A stretch of DNA of 64,000 nt from DATFFO01 sp963744905 (GCA_963744905.1 CAVUUV010000009.1:62001-126000), one strand, 5' to 3'. Numbered from the stretch's first letter, positions 31,340 through 40,662 are shown. The notes: generated from the sequence alone by a model not told the origin. Made by a program: numbers and translations.

Positions 31340-32569
31340 TCAACCAGCCGACGCCGGAACCCGATCCGCCAGAGCGTCCCGATACAGCTCGATGGGGTGA
31401 GAGATGGTGTACCAGTTGGGAAGATGCTGGCGCAGCTGCATCTCGCAGCCGGGGTTGGCGGAGGCGACGATGGTGGTGCCGGTGGCCTCGACCTCGGAGG
31501 CCTTACGCCCACCCAGCTCGGACGAAGCATCGGGATAGAGGAGCGAGTAGATCCCGGCCGCGCCACAGCACATGCCGGTCGGGTCCACATCCACCACCTC
31601 GTAGCCGGCGGCGCTGACGATGGTCCGCTGGGCAGCAGTCTCCCGCTGGGCGTGGCGTAGATGGCAGGGGTCCTGCACCGCCACCTTCCCCCTGTCGGGG
31701 GCGAGGCGGGGAAGAGCGCCCTCCTCTATCAGCCCGGCCACCACCCGGGTTATGTCGGATGAGCGCCGGGCGAGATCCTCCCCGTTCTCGGCCCAGTTGC
31801 CGTATTCGGCCATGTGCGCCGAGCACCCAGCGGCGGTGACCGCCACCAGGTCCACTCCGGCCAGGGCCGACACGTTTCTGGCCGCCAGGCGGCGTGCCTG
31901 GTCGGCGGCCCCATCATGGGCGGCCAGCGCCCCACAGCAGGTCTGGCGGCGCGGCACCACCACCCGGTATCCGGCCCGCTCCAGTAGCTCCGCCGCCGCC
32001 TTCTGGACCGAGGGGAACCACGGCTCCATCACGCACCCGGCCAGCAGCGCGGCCGTGCCACGGGTGCCATCCCCAAAGATCCTGCCCCGCAGGGAAGGTG
32101 CTGGTCCGAGCGGACGGACTCCCGACAGGGGTCGCTGCAACGACGCAGGCAGGAGCCGGTCGAGACCCATCATCCTCAGCACACGCATCCCGGCGGTGAC
32201 GAGGCGCATCAGCCCCGGCGAACCCAACCCCCGTCCCAGCATCAGATGACGGATCGATCGCTCCCGGTCCGGAATCTGAGCGGTCACCTCGGCCCGGGCT
32301 CCCTCCATGGCGCGGCCGAATGGAACCAGGCCCGGGCACACCGCCTCGCAGGCGCGGCATTGCAGGCAGAACCCCATGATCTCGGCGAAGGAGTCGTCGA
32401 CCCCCAGCTCCCCCGTGGCCACGGCACTCATCGCCATCAAGCGTCCCCGGGGTGAGGCCGTGTCCCGTCCGGTGAGGCGATAGGTGGGGCAATGGGGCAG
32501 ACACAGACCACACTCGACACATGCCCCCAGCTCCGCATCGGTGGGGTGGTACTGGGTAACCCAGGCCAT
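31340..32569 (-). CDS. glcF: glycolate oxidase iron-sulfur subunit
   Basis: 409 residues from ATG 32569. Two 4Fe-4S clusters are carried by CVECGLCLPHCP and CLQCRACEAVCP. Two CCG domains follow, with QTCCGALAAHDG and MCCGAAGIYSLL, which bind further iron-sulfur or haem-like centres in this family. It shuttles electrons from the GlcD flavin to the quinone pool at the membrane. ATG 32569 overlaps the glcE stop as TGATG, so this ATG is preferred to the GTG one codon upstream. Gene order is glcD-glcE-glcF, as in E. coli. Confidence 0.93.
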   Translation of the reverse strand: MAWVTQYHPTDAELGACVECGLCLPHCPTYRLTGRDTASPRGRLMAMSAVATGELGVDDSFAEIMGFCLQCRACEAVCPGLVPFGRAMEGARAEVTAQIPDRERSIRHLMLGRGLGSPGLMRLVTAGMRVLRMMGLDRLLPASLQRPLSGVRPLGPAPSLRGRIFGDGTRGTAALLAGCVMEPWFPSVQKAAAELLERAGYRVVVPRRQTCCGALAAHDGAADQARRLAARNVSALAGVDLVAVTAAGCSAHMAEYGNWAENGEDLARRSSDITRVVAGLIEEGALPRLAPDRGKVAVQDPCHLRHAQRETAAQRTIVSAAGYEVVDVDPTGMCCGAAGIYSLLYPDASSELGGRKASEVEATGTTIVASANPGCEMQLRQHLPNWYTISHPIELYRDALADRVPASAG

Positions 32570-33645
32570 CACAGTCCCCCGGGAAGGCGACCCGGTTCGA
32601 GGATTCGTCGGGGGTCGAAGGCCGCCACCACCCGCCGCTGTAGATCGAGCCCGGCCGGCGGGGACCCCCAGGGGTCGACCTCACCCCGACCCCGGATCCG
32701 CACCACCCGCCCCCCTGAGCTCTCCGCCCATTCCCTGATGCCGCTTGGGTCGAAGTCGTTCTCCACGCCGAAGCTCACCTCGCCTACCCGGTGCTGGGCT
32801 ATGAACTCGCTCCCGTCGGGAAGACGACCCAGCGCCTCTCCCAGCAGCGAAGGCCGCACCCGCACCGACCAGACTGCCGGAGTCGATAGGGCCTCCGGGT
32901 AGGTCAGGCCGGGCTCGGCCTCCCCTCCCAGACGACGCACCTGGTCCTCGACCTCGGGTCCCGTCCCCTCCAACAGCACCCTCATCCCGCCCCTGTCCTC
33001 CAGCACCGCCAGAGGACGGTAGACGGCGCCGACCCGCTCCGGGTCCGACAGGTGGACCGTGGCAGAGGTCTCCGCCCGCGGCCACAGCTTGAAGCACACG
33101 GAAGTGATGACACCCAGCGAACCGAGCGACCCGGTGAAGAGCCGGGGCAGGTCGTATCCCGACACGTTCTTCACCACCCTGCCTCCGCCCTTGATCCGAC
33201 GCCCGTCTCCGGTCACGGCGTGGACCTCGAGCATGCGGTCACGGGTAGGCCCGTAGCGCAGGCGGCGGTAAGCCGAGGTGCCTGTAGCCACGATTCCCCC
33301 CACCGTGGCCCGGCCGGGTTGTTCGGGCAGGACCGCGCTCTGCCTCTGGCCGGCCAGTTCGGCCTCCAGGTCGACCACGGGGGTTCCCGCTCCCACCACT
33401 ACGGTCAGGTCATCCGGCTTCCAATCGAAGATTCCCCCCAGTGCGGCGGTGGAGATCGTCAGATCGGCCTCGACCGGATACCCGATGTCGCGATGGGTCC
33501 CCCCACCCCGTATCGCCACCCGCATCCCCTGATTCGAGGCGTGGTCGAGGAGGAGAGCCAGCTCCTCCTCGTCGACGGGAGCCACGGCGTCGCGCCCGTC
33601 GATGGACACGGTGCGTCGGTCGATGACGGCCGATCCCTCGCTCAC
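32569..33645 (-). CDS. glcE: glycolate oxidase FAD-binding subunit
   Basis: 358 residues. It has a PCMH-type FAD-binding domain: MRVAIRGGGTHRDIGYPVEA, LTVVVGAGTPVVDLEAELAG, then VGGIVATGTSAYRRLRYGPT and RVVKNVSGYDLPRLFTGSLG. It lacks the large C-terminal substrate domain of GlcD, as expected for GlcE. GTG 33645 overlaps the glcD stop by four bases (GTGA), and its own stop overlaps the glcF ATG. With GlcD and GlcF it oxidises glycolate to glyoxylate. Confidence 0.93.
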   Translation of the reverse strand: MSEGSAVIDRRTVSIDGRDAVAPVDEEELALLLDHASNQGMRVAIRGGGTHRDIGYPVEADLTISTAALGGIFDWKPDDLTVVVGAGTPVVDLEAELAGQRQSAVLPEQPGRATVGGIVATGTSAYRRLRYGPTRDRMLEVHAVTGDGRRIKGGGRVVKNVSGYDLPRLFTGSLGSLGVITSVCFKLWPRAETSATVHLSDPERVGAVYRPLAVLEDRGGMRVLLEGTGPEVEDQVRRLGGEAEPGLTYPEALSTPAVWSVRVRPSLLGEALGRLPDGSEFIAQHRVGEVSFGVENDFDPSGIREWAESSGGRVVRIRGRGEVDPWGSPPAGLDLQRRVVAAFDPRRILEPGRLPGGL

Positions 33646-35069
33646 ACCCACACCCCGTCCGGATGTGACTTTCCTCCACCCAGGTCGAAGCAACGAGAGC
33701 CCGCCGGCAGCACCTTGGCCGGGTTGAACAGGTCGTGAGGGTCGAAGCACTCCTTCAGCCGGGCCTGGGCGTCGAGGTCGACGTCGGTGAACATGATCGG
33801 CATGAGGTCCCTCTTCTCCAGGCCGATCCCGTGCTCACCGGACAGGGTCCCCCCGTTCTTCACGCACAATTCGACCATCTCCCGGGCGGCGGCGTGAACC
33901 CGGCCGCTCTCCTCGGGGTCCCGGGCGTCGTAGGCGATCAGTGGGTGCAGGTTGCCGTCCCCGGCATGGAAGACGTTCATCATCACCAGATGGTGCCGAT
34001 CGGCTATCTCATAAACGCTCGACATGGTCTCGACCAACCGGGTGCGGGGTACGACAGTGTCGTGCAGGTAGTAGTCGGGTGCCGCTTGAGCCACGGCACC
34101 GAAGGCCGATTTGCGGCCCTTCCATAACAGTCCTCGCTCCGCCTCGTCGGCGGCCAGCTTGACGCTGCGGACGCCCTGGGATTCGGCGATGCGGCGGATG
34201 ACGTCTGCTTCGGCCTCCACGGCGGCCGTCTCCCCCACCACCTCCGCCAGGAGCAGGGCGGCGGCATCGGTGGGGAGCCCCGCCCCGAGCCAGTTCTCCA
34301 CGGCGATGGCCATGCGCTGGTCCATCATCTCCAACGCAGCCGGCACCACCCCGGCAGCGATGACCCCCGACACGGTCCCTGCGGCCGCTTCTACGGTGTC
34401 GAAGGCCAGGAGCAGAGTGCGGACGTCGGGAGCATCCGGGACCAGGCGCACCAGGACGCGGGAAACCAGGCCCAGCGTCCCTTCTGATCCCACCATCACA
34501 CCACGCAGGTCGAGCCCGATCGGATCGGGAGCGGGCCCGCCCAGCACCATGACCTCGCCATCGGCCAGGACCACCTCCACGGCCAGGATGTGGGACACCG
34601 TGCTTCCCTCGGCCAGGCAGTGAGGCCCGCCCGAGTTGTTGGCCACGTTCCCTCCGACCGTGCAGGCAGCCTGCGATGACGGATCCGGGGCGAAGTGGAG
34701 ACCGTAGGCGGAGGTGGCCACGGAAAGGTCCAGGTTGATCACCCCGGGGCCGACCCAGGCTGTGCGGTCATTCGGGTCGATCTCCTCGATCCGATCCATG
34801 AGCTTGGTCGAGACCACCACCCCGCCCTGGCTGGGGACGGCCCCCGCCGCCAGGCCGGTCCCGGCACCTCGTGCCACGATCGGAGTCCCGTGTCGGGAGG
34901 CGATGCGAACGATGCCGACCACCTCCTCGGTAGACAGCGGAAACACGACGACCGACGCCCGGCCGTGGGTGATGCCGGCATCCTTGGAATAGAGGTGCAG
35001 GGCGAACGGATCGACCGAAACACGGTCGGGCCCGAGAAGTTCGATCAGATCGTCGGCCAAGCCCATCAT
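33642..35069 (-). CDS. glcD: glycolate oxidase catalytic FAD subunit
   Basis: 475 residues, normal for GlcD. FAD-binding motifs are IVARGAGTGLAAGAVPSQGG, CTVGGNVANNSGGPHCLAEG and MVGSEGTLGLVSRVLV. The C-terminal substrate domain contains NVFHAGDGNLHPLIAYD and GTLSGEHGIGLEKRDLM, with the HGIGxEK catalytic loop. It oxidises glycolate (or D-lactate, which related enzymes use). The start is ATG 35069 or the adjacent ATG. It is the first gene of glcDEF and is divergent from the DUF4870 gene 31 bases away, so both promoters must share that gap. Confidence 0.92.
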   Translation of the reverse strand: MMGLADDLIELLGPDRVSVDPFALHLYSKDAGITHGRASVVVFPLSTEEVVGIVRIASRHGTPIVARGAGTGLAAGAVPSQGGVVVSTKLMDRIEEIDPNDRTAWVGPGVINLDLSVATSAYGLHFAPDPSSQAACTVGGNVANNSGGPHCLAEGSTVSHILAVEVVLADGEVMVLGGPAPDPIGLDLRGVMVGSEGTLGLVSRVLVRLVPDAPDVRTLLLAFDTVEAAAGTVSGVIAAGVVPAALEMMDQRMAIAVENWLGAGLPTDAAALLLAEVVGETAAVEAEADVIRRIAESQGVRSVKLAADEAERGLLWKGRKSAFGAVAQAAPDYYLHDTVVPRTRLVETMSSVYEIADRHHLVMMNVFHAGDGNLHPLIAYDARDPEESGRVHAAAREMVELCVKNGGTLSGEHGIGLEKRDLMPIMFTDVDLDAQARLKECFDPHDLFNPAKVLPAGSRCFDLGGGKSHPDGVWV

Positions 35070-35100
35070 CCGATGTTAAGGCGATCTGTAAGGTGACAGG

Positions 35101-35514
35101 GTGGACGAATCTGCACCCGTGCCCTCCCAGCCGCAACACCCGAGTCCCAACCCCGACCAGCAGACCTGGCGGGTGCTGGCCCACGCTTCGGCTCTGATCC
35201 AGTTCGTGGGAATCCCCTCCTTCGTGGGCCCGTTGATCGTGTGGCTGATCCGCCGTGATGACCCGGTGGTCGAACCACACGCACGGGAGGCACTCAACTT
35301 TCAGATCTCTTTGCTGATCTACTTCGTCGGCGGGATGGCGGTGGCGTTCGTGGCTGCCATCACCATCGTCGGCCTGGTGCTGACCGCCCTGATCATCATC
35401 TTCCTGGTGGTTCTCGTCGTGGCCGAGGTCGTCTTCGCCATCCTGGCTTCCCTGGCGGCCTCGCGCGGGCAGCTTTACCGCTACCCGCTCAACCTGGACC
35501 TGATCAAGGGCTGA
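35101..35514 (+). CDS. DUF4870 (Tic20-like) small membrane protein
   Basis: 137 residues. A proline-rich cytoplasmic start (PVPSQPQHPSPNPDQQTWRV) leads to LAHASALIQFVGIPSFVGPL, the loop IRRDDPVVEPHAREALNFQI with the conserved H-A-R-E-A-L-N-F-Q signature of DUF4870, and two further membrane segments. The family is widespread and without known function; its fold resembles Tic20. The GTG start lies 31 bases from the divergent glcD start. The gene ends six bases from the convergent hydantoinase B gene. Confidence 0.88.
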   Translation: MDESAPVPSQPQHPSPNPDQQTWRVLAHASALIQFVGIPSFVGPLIVWLIRRDDPVVEPHAREALNFQISLLIYFVGGMAVAFVAAITIVGLVLTALIIIFLVVLVVAEVVFAILASLAASRGQLYRYPLNLDLIKG

Positions 35515-35520
35515 TCCCAC

Positions 35521-37068
35521 TCATCCATTCCCGCCCCAACCACCCCCACCTGGAGTGAGGATCAGAAGCCGATCGCCCACGTCGACCTCCAGGGTGGTCT
35601 TGCCTTCCAGTCGCCGGCGATTCCCGTCGGGTGTCAAGAGCCAGTCCTCCCCGGTGGCGCCTGGACCGCCCCCGGCCAGGCCCCAGGGTCGGTGCCGGCG
35701 GCGCTCGCCCATCAGCGAGACGGTGGCAGGCTCGTCGAAGACCAGTTCGCGCTCTATCCCCTCTCCGCCGGGGTAGAGGCCCTCGCCCCCACTCCCGCGC
35801 CTCAGGGTGGTGCGGGCGACCCGGAACGGGTAATGGGTCTCGAGAGACTCTCGCGGCGTGTTCTTGGTGTTGGTCATGCCGGTGTGGATCCCGGACTGCC
35901 CGGCCCGGCCCGGACGCCCACCCTGGCCGCCGGCGAGAGTCTCGTAGTAGGCAAAACGGTCGTTTCCGATGAGACAGTTGTTCATCGTGCCCTGGGAGGC
36001 GGCCGGGACCCGGTCGGGAGCGGCCTGGGCCAGCGCTCCCAGGAGAACGTCGGCGATGCGCTGGCTGGTTTCGACGTTCCCTGCCGCCACCGCCGCCGGG
36101 GGCCGGGCCGCCACCAGGGTGCCGGGGCGGGTGATGAGCTCCAGCATCCGGTAGCAGCCACCGTTGGTGGGGATGGTGGGGTCGGTTGCCACCCTCACCG
36201 CGTAGTAGAGGCAGGAGCGAGTCACAGCCTCGGGAGCGTTGAAGTTGGCCGCGATCTGCGGGTCGGTGCGGGAGAAGTCGGCGACCAGCCCATCCTCCTC
36301 CACGGTGACGGTCACCCTGACGGCCACATCCTCCGGGCCCCATTCCATGAAGTCCTCGAAGTCGTAGGTCCCGTCGGGAAGAGCGGTCAGGGCGGCTCGC
36401 ATGCGACGCTCGCCGTAGTCGAGCAGGGTCGTGGACAGGACCTCGAACCTCTCCCGGCCCTCGCGGTCGATCAGCTCGACCAAACGTCTCGCCGCCACCT
36501 CGTTGGCTCCCATCTGGGCAGAGAGGTCGCCACTTCGCTCGTCGGGGGTGCGGGTGGCGGCCAGGAAAGGCCCAAGGAAATCGTCCTGCCATTTCCCGTC
36601 GACCACACACACCGTGGGAGGAACCACGTGGCCTTCCTGGCGCAGCTCGACGGCGTGGGCGGGCATCGACCCCGGGGCTTCCCCTCCCACATCGGCATGA
36701 TGGGCCCGGTTGCCCACCCAGGCTACGTGGCGACCGTCGGCGAACACCGGTCTCACCAGAGTCAGGTCGTTGAGGTGGGTGCCACCTGCGAAGGGATCGT
36801 TGACCGCATACTGGGTGCCGGGGCGCGGCTCGAACCGCTCCAGCACCGCCGCCACGGACGCCGGCATGGCGCCGAGATGGACCGGGATGTGCTCGGCCTG
36901 GGCCAGCATCTCGCCGCCGGGAGTGAACAGCGCCGCCGAGCAATCCGCCCTCTCCTTGATGTTGGGCGAGTAGGAGGTGCGCCGGAGCACAGTTCCCATC
37001 TCCTCGGCCACCGAAGCGAGCTGGTTGCGAAACACCTCCAGGACGATGGGGTCGACCGGGACCGTCAC
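35521..37068 (-). CDS. hyuB: hydantoinase B / oxoprolinase-type subunit
   Basis: 515 residues. It shows the HyuB pattern: LRRTSYSPNIKERADCSAAL, AEHIPVHLGAMPASV, YAVNDPFAGGTHLNDLTLVR, NRAHHADVGGEAPGSMPAHA, and a C-terminus with GDRLLILTPGGGGWG. The His/Asp-rich motifs bind metal. With HyuA it cleaves hydantoins or 5-oxoproline using ATP; acetone carboxylase and N-methylhydantoinase are close relatives, so the exact substrate is open. GTG 37068 overlaps the hyuA stop by four bases, so expression is coupled. Confidence 0.9.
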   Translation of the reverse strand: MTVPVDPIVLEVFRNQLASVAEEMGTVLRRTSYSPNIKERADCSAALFTPGGEMLAQAEHIPVHLGAMPASVAAVLERFEPRPGTQYAVNDPFAGGTHLNDLTLVRPVFADGRHVAWVGNRAHHADVGGEAPGSMPAHAVELRQEGHVVPPTVCVVDGKWQDDFLGPFLAATRTPDERSGDLSAQMGANEVAARRLVELIDREGRERFEVLSTTLLDYGERRMRAALTALPDGTYDFEDFMEWGPEDVAVRVTVTVEEDGLVADFSRTDPQIAANFNAPEAVTRSCLYYAVRVATDPTIPTNGGCYRMLELITRPGTLVAARPPAAVAAGNVETSQRIADVLLGALAQAAPDRVPAASQGTMNNCLIGNDRFAYYETLAGGQGGRPGRAGQSGIHTGMTNTKNTPRESLETHYPFRVARTTLRRGSGGEGLYPGGEGIERELVFDEPATVSLMGERRRHRPWGLAGGGPGATGEDWLLTPDGNRRRLEGKTTLEVDVGDRLLILTPGGGGWGGNG

Positions 37069-39008
37069 CAGCTGACCTCCAGTGTCCCGTCCGCGAACAC
37101 CCGGGCCCGGTCCCCGGCCTCGAGGAAGATGGTTCCCACCGTCTCCTCGATCACGCAAGGTCCGTGCACAACCAGCCCCCCCGGGAGCTCGTCACGCCAC
37201 CAGACATCCAGCTCGACCTCGTTGTCGGCCACCATCACCTGACGCCGGCGCGGGACCGGGGCCGGGCCCGTTCCGGCTTCAGGCAGGTCCTCCCAGGCCA
37301 GGATCGGCCGGCCCGAGGCCACCGCCCGCACCGTCACAACCTCGATCGGGTCGTGGGGACGGGCGAAGCCGTTGATGTCCCGATGAGCGGCGTGGAATTG
37401 TTCGACGACCTGGTGGAAACTGCGGCCGCGGTCGAGGGTCAAGGGAATCTCATGAGCCTGTCCCACGTATCGGGCGTCGGCCACCAGTTCGACCTGGGTG
37501 GGAGGTGCTCCCTGTCCGTTGAGGAAATCCGCCTCGGCCCGAGTGGAGATGGCCGCCAGGGAAACGTCCAGGGTCGAGGCCTGCTCCGAACGGATCATGA
37601 CGCTGCGGGCAACATCGTGGCGGGGAGGCGCCATCAGCAGGCCCAGGGCGGAAAACACGCCCCCGTGCGGAGGCAGGGCCACCCGGCTCATCCCCAGGCG
37701 CCGGGCGAGCGAGACGGCGTGGAGCCCTCCCGCCCCGCCGAAGGCAACCAGGGTCGAAGCCCGGGGATCGACACCCTGTTCGACCGACACGGCCCTGATC
37801 GCTCTCTCCATGTGCGCCTCCACTACCTCCAGGACACCCTGGGCGACCCGAATCGGGGAGAGACCGGCCTGGTCGCCCAACTCTGCCAGGACCCGGCCGG
37901 CGGCATCGGGATGCAGAGCCAGCGAACCACCCAGGCGGCCGTCGGGATCGATCCGGCCCAACACCACATGGGCGTCGGTCACGGTGGGCCGGTCACCACC
38001 GGCGCCGTAGGAAGCCGGGCCCGGGTCGGCTCCGGCGCTGGCCGGGCCCACCCGCATCGACCCGCCCGGGTCCAGCCAGGCGATACTGCCCCCTCCGGCA
38101 CCGACCGTGTTGACCGCCACCGACGGCATCCGGCACACGTATCCATCCACCGTCCGCTCGTAGGCGACCTCGGGCCGTCCCCCTTCGACCCGGCACACGT
38201 CGGTTGAGGTCCCTCCCATGTCGAAAGTGATGACCCGCTCGTAGCCGCGGGCCCGTCCCATGGCCGCGGCTCCTACCACCCCTCCGGCAGGTCCGGAGAG
38301 GAGCAGGGCGGCGGCAAGCCGGGCGGCGTCGGTGCCTTCCATCAGGCCGCCCGAAGACCGCATCACCTGGAGACGGTCGGCCAACCCGCCTGTGCGGACA
38401 CCGAGGCGACTCAGATACCCCGACACGCGCGGTCCCAGATAGGCGTTGAGCACCGTGGTCGAGGTGCGTTCGAATTCCCGGAATTCGGCCGCCACCCGAC
38501 TGGAGAGGGAGACCGGTACCCCGGTCAGGATCCGTCCGATCGCCTCCTCCCGTGTGGGGTCCCGGAACGAGTAGGCCAGCGACACCGCCACCGATTCGGG
38601 ATCGCATGCCATGACCCGTTCAACCAGATCGTCGAGCCGTTCCGAGACCCCGATCCGGCTGGAGCGATCGACCAACGGCAGGGGACGGTCGGCGAAGCTG
38701 TCGTACAGAGACGGTCGGTCCTGGCGACCGATCTCGATCACATCCTCGAATCCGCTGTCCGTGACCAGCACGGTCCGGGCACCCCGGCGCTCCAACAGGG
38801 CGTTGGTCGCCACCGTGGAACCGTGAATGACCGATGCGGCCCTGATCCCGCCCAGCACCCGGGCGGCCCCGGCCATCACCCCGTCGCTCTGGTCGCCGGT
38901 GGTCGCCACCTTCGCCACCCGCAACTCCCCGTCTACCCAGCCGACGCAATCGGTGAACGTACCTCCCACATCCACACCCACCACCGCTCCCGACTCAGCC
39001 GGCCCCAC
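37065..39008 (-). CDS. hyuA: hydantoinase A / oxoprolinase-type subunit
   Basis: 647 residues from GTG 39008. It is an actin-like ATPase: GVDVGGTFTDCVGWVDGEL is phosphate loop 1, DMGGTSTDVCRVEG loop 2, and FGGAGGLHAVSLARRLGM the adenosine motif. GTG 39008 follows AAGGGAGGG by three bases. An ATG at 39032 has no ribosome binding site and lies inside a hairpin repeat, so it is disfavoured. HyuA supplies the ATP-dependent half of the ring-opening reaction completed by HyuB. A lone pair without transport genes leaves the natural substrate unknown. Confidence 0.9.
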   Translation of the reverse strand: MGPAESGAVVGVDVGGTFTDCVGWVDGELRVAKVATTGDQSDGVMAGAARVLGGIRAASVIHGSTVATNALLERRGARTVLVTDSGFEDVIEIGRQDRPSLYDSFADRPLPLVDRSSRIGVSERLDDLVERVMACDPESVAVSLAYSFRDPTREEAIGRILTGVPVSLSSRVAAEFREFERTSTTVLNAYLGPRVSGYLSRLGVRTGGLADRLQVMRSSGGLMEGTDAARLAAALLLSGPAGGVVGAAAMGRARGYERVITFDMGGTSTDVCRVEGGRPEVAYERTVDGYVCRMPSVAVNTVGAGGGSIAWLDPGGSMRVGPASAGADPGPASYGAGGDRPTVTDAHVVLGRIDPDGRLGGSLALHPDAAGRVLAELGDQAGLSPIRVAQGVLEVVEAHMERAIRAVSVEQGVDPRASTLVAFGGAGGLHAVSLARRLGMSRVALPPHGGVFSALGLLMAPPRHDVARSVMIRSEQASTLDVSLAAISTRAEADFLNGQGAPPTQVELVADARYVGQAHEIPLTLDRGRSFHQVVEQFHAAHRDINGFARPHDPIEVVTVRAVASGRPILAWEDLPEAGTGPAPVPRRRQVMVADNEVELDVWWRDELPGGLVVHGPCVIEETVGTIFLEAGDRARVFADGTLEVSW

Positions 39009-39018
39009 GGACCCTCCC

Positions 39019-39066
39019 TTCTGGCGCGACATTCAGGGCGTATGCGAACTGAATGTCGCGCCAGAA
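39019..39066. repeat. perfect 18-bp hairpin upstream of hyuA
   Basis: TTCTGGCGCGACATTCAG and its exact complement flank the 12-base loop GGCGTATGCGAA. It ends about two bases before the ribosome binding site of hyuA (reading on the minus strand) and lies 31 bases before the divergent Nfu-N start. The loop resembles the CGCTATGCG loop of the hairpins at 42.7 and 51.6 kb while the stem differs, suggesting a repeat family with covarying stems. Confidence 0.8.
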
Positions 39067-39097
39067 CGAGGATTCCCGACCGCTACGCTGGCTTTCC

Positions 39098-39352
39098 ATG
39101 CCTGTGGTCGCTGAGCCCACTCCCAACCCCAATGCGCGCAAGTTCACCGTCGGCAAGCCGGTGGGCGGCCCCGCCACATTCACCGTCGCCAACGCCGGCG
39201 ATGATCCCGCCGCCGCCGACCTCCTGGCCATCGACGGGGTGACCTCGGTGTTCATGACTGCCGACTTCGTGACAGTGACCAAGACGGCCGACGTCGAGTG
39301 GACTGCCATCGAACCGGCGGCCACTGAGATACTCAACCGCCGGTTCGGCTGA
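39098..39352 (+). CDS. NifU N-terminal (Nfu_N) domain protein
   Basis: 84 residues: EPTPNPNARKFTVGKPVGGP at the start is the hallmark of the Nfu/NifU N-terminal domain, followed by ADLLAIDGVTSVFMTADFVT and VTKTADVEWTAIEPAATEI. There is no C-terminal CxxC scaffold domain, so it cannot hold an iron-sulfur cluster alone. Stand-alone Nfu_N proteins are common in actinobacteria and probably assist cluster delivery. The 3' end overlaps the convergent NUDIX gene by 20 bases. Confidence 0.85.
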   Translation: MPVVAEPTPNPNARKFTVGKPVGGPATFTVANAGDDPAAADLLAIDGVTSVFMTADFVTVTKTADVEWTAIEPAATEILNRRFG

Positions 39353-39872
39353 GCCTGCGCAGGGCCTCGCCGACCAGGTCGCTTACCCCTCGAGCCCGCT
39401 TCTCGGGCAGATCGTCGATCCCGAACCACGCCACGTCGAGCGACTCCTCGCTGATCGTGGGCGCAGCCTCCGCCACTACAGCCAACATCTGAACGTCGAG
39501 ATGCCAGTCGCCGCGGCCGCATGGGGAAGCGTGCCGTGACAGCGCCAGGGGAACCGGCGCCACTCCGCCCACCAGCCCGGTCTCTTCGGTCATCTCTCGA
39601 GCGGCGGCCTCGGCCACCGACCCGTCCCCGGGCTCGAAATGGCCGCCTGGCTGCACCCACAGGCCCATGCGACGGTGCAGAACGAGGCACACACGACTGC
39701 CATCGGCGCTCACGGGCAGTGCCGATGCGGTGAAGTGGGCCGGCTCCCCGTTGCGATCCAGGAGGGAAGGGTCGGTCGCCAGGGCAGACCAGGCGGCTCT
39801 GCGGAATCTCCGCTCGGCATCCTCGGCCGGGGTGGTCACGATCACATCGACCAGGTTGAGGGCAAGGCTCAT
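39333..39872 (-). CDS. NUDIX hydrolase
   Basis: 179 residues. The NUDIX box is complete: GGHFEPGDGSVAEAAAREMTEETGL matches G-x5-E-x7-R-E-x2-E-E-x-G with Mg-binding Glu residues. The N-terminal 45 residues are helical (AERRFRRAAWSALATDPSLL), and LVLHRRMGLWVQPGG is the strand before the box. The family hydrolyses nucleoside diphosphates linked to another group; the substrate cannot be given. It overlaps the convergent Nfu-N gene by 20 bases. Confidence 0.9.
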   Translation of the reverse strand: MSLALNLVDVIVTTPAEDAERRFRRAAWSALATDPSLLDRNGEPAHFTASALPVSADGSRVCLVLHRRMGLWVQPGGHFEPGDGSVAEAAAREMTEETGLVGGVAPVPLALSRHASPCGRGDWHLDVQMLAVVAEAAPTISEESLDVAWFGIDDLPEKRARGVSDLVGEALRRLSRTGG

Positions 39873-39891
39873 GCCGCGAGCGTAAACACCA

Positions 39892-40662
39892 TCATGGTCC
39901 GTCCGGCAACAGCCGACGCACCGGCCAGCTCAACCCTGCATCATCCACCCAATCCACCTCGATCACCCAGTCCGGACCGATCCGCGATGCCCCCGTGACC
40001 GGTTCATCACCCGCCAGCTCCCCTACCTGGTCCGGGACAGAGGAGTCGAGCGGGTCGATGTCTACCACGGAGTCGGCCGGTTGGGCCGAATAGGGGCCGT
40101 CTACGACCTTCCAACCCGTATCGTCGAGGGACAGAACCACTTTCCAGGCCTCATCGGGCAGACGCTGGTAGGAACCCTCACCCGGGGTGGCCAGCCTCCT
40201 GATGAGGACGGTGACCTCGGCCCCGCCCGACTCGACCCATTCGAAGGCGATGGGCCCCGCCCAGTCGACGAAGGAACGACCCTCCTCCCCACTGGAGCCG
40301 TCACGAGTGAAATGGTCGACGACGAACCACTCGGCCAGGCTGGCAGCCGACGTCTCCAGGCCCGGGACCGGAGCCGCCATCAGGTCGGCCTCCGCCCAGG
40401 TCCCGCTGGTGGCCATGGTGGTCGAGGTGATGATGGAAGGGGGAGGGGCTACCTCCTCCTCTGCGATCGGAACCACCTGAGTAGTGTCGGCCGGCGCCGG
40501 GGCAACCGGGGAGGCAGTGCCGCGGCCGATACTGATGCCGATCCCGCCCATGAACAGGGCCGCGGCACCGAGGTAGACCCACCACCGCCGCTGACTGCCC
40601 TTCTCCAACGACTCCCACGGAATCCGCTCGAAAATCTCGGTATCACGATCATCATGCTCCAC
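39892..40662 (-). CDS. hypothetical single-span membrane protein
   Basis: 256 residues from GTG 40662. A 25-residue charged cytoplasmic start (ERIPWESLEKGSQRRWW) leads to one membrane helix (VYLGAAALFMGGIGISI). A Pro/Ala/Thr-rich stalk (PVAPAPADTTQVVPIAEEEV) and an extracytoplasmic domain follow (LAEWFVVDHFTRDGSSGEEG, AEVTVLIRRLATPGEGSYQR). No family recognised. The start is supported by TTGAAG (40693-40698), 17 bases, TAGGTT (40670-40675), then seven bases to GTG, a leaderless promoter. The TTG at 40698 is part of the -35 box rather than a start. Confidence 0.65.
   Translation of the reverse strand: MEHDDRDTEIFERIPWESLEKGSQRRWWVYLGAAALFMGGIGISIGRGTASPVAPAPADTTQVVPIAEEEVAPPPSIITSTTMATSGTWAEADLMAAPVPGLETSAASLAEWFVVDHFTRDGSSGEEGRSFVDWAGPIAFEWVESGGAEVTVLIRRLATPGEGSYQRLPDEAWKVVLSLDDTGWKVVDGPYSAQPADSVVDIDPLDSSVPDQVGELAGDEPVTGASRIGPDWVIEVDWVDDAGLSWPVRRLLPDGP

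Noticed and set aside
35692..37242. A 516-residue plus-strand frame opposite hyuB
   Set aside because: Long only because high GC suppresses stops; hyuB on the other strand has conserved motifs and coupled start/stop overlaps.
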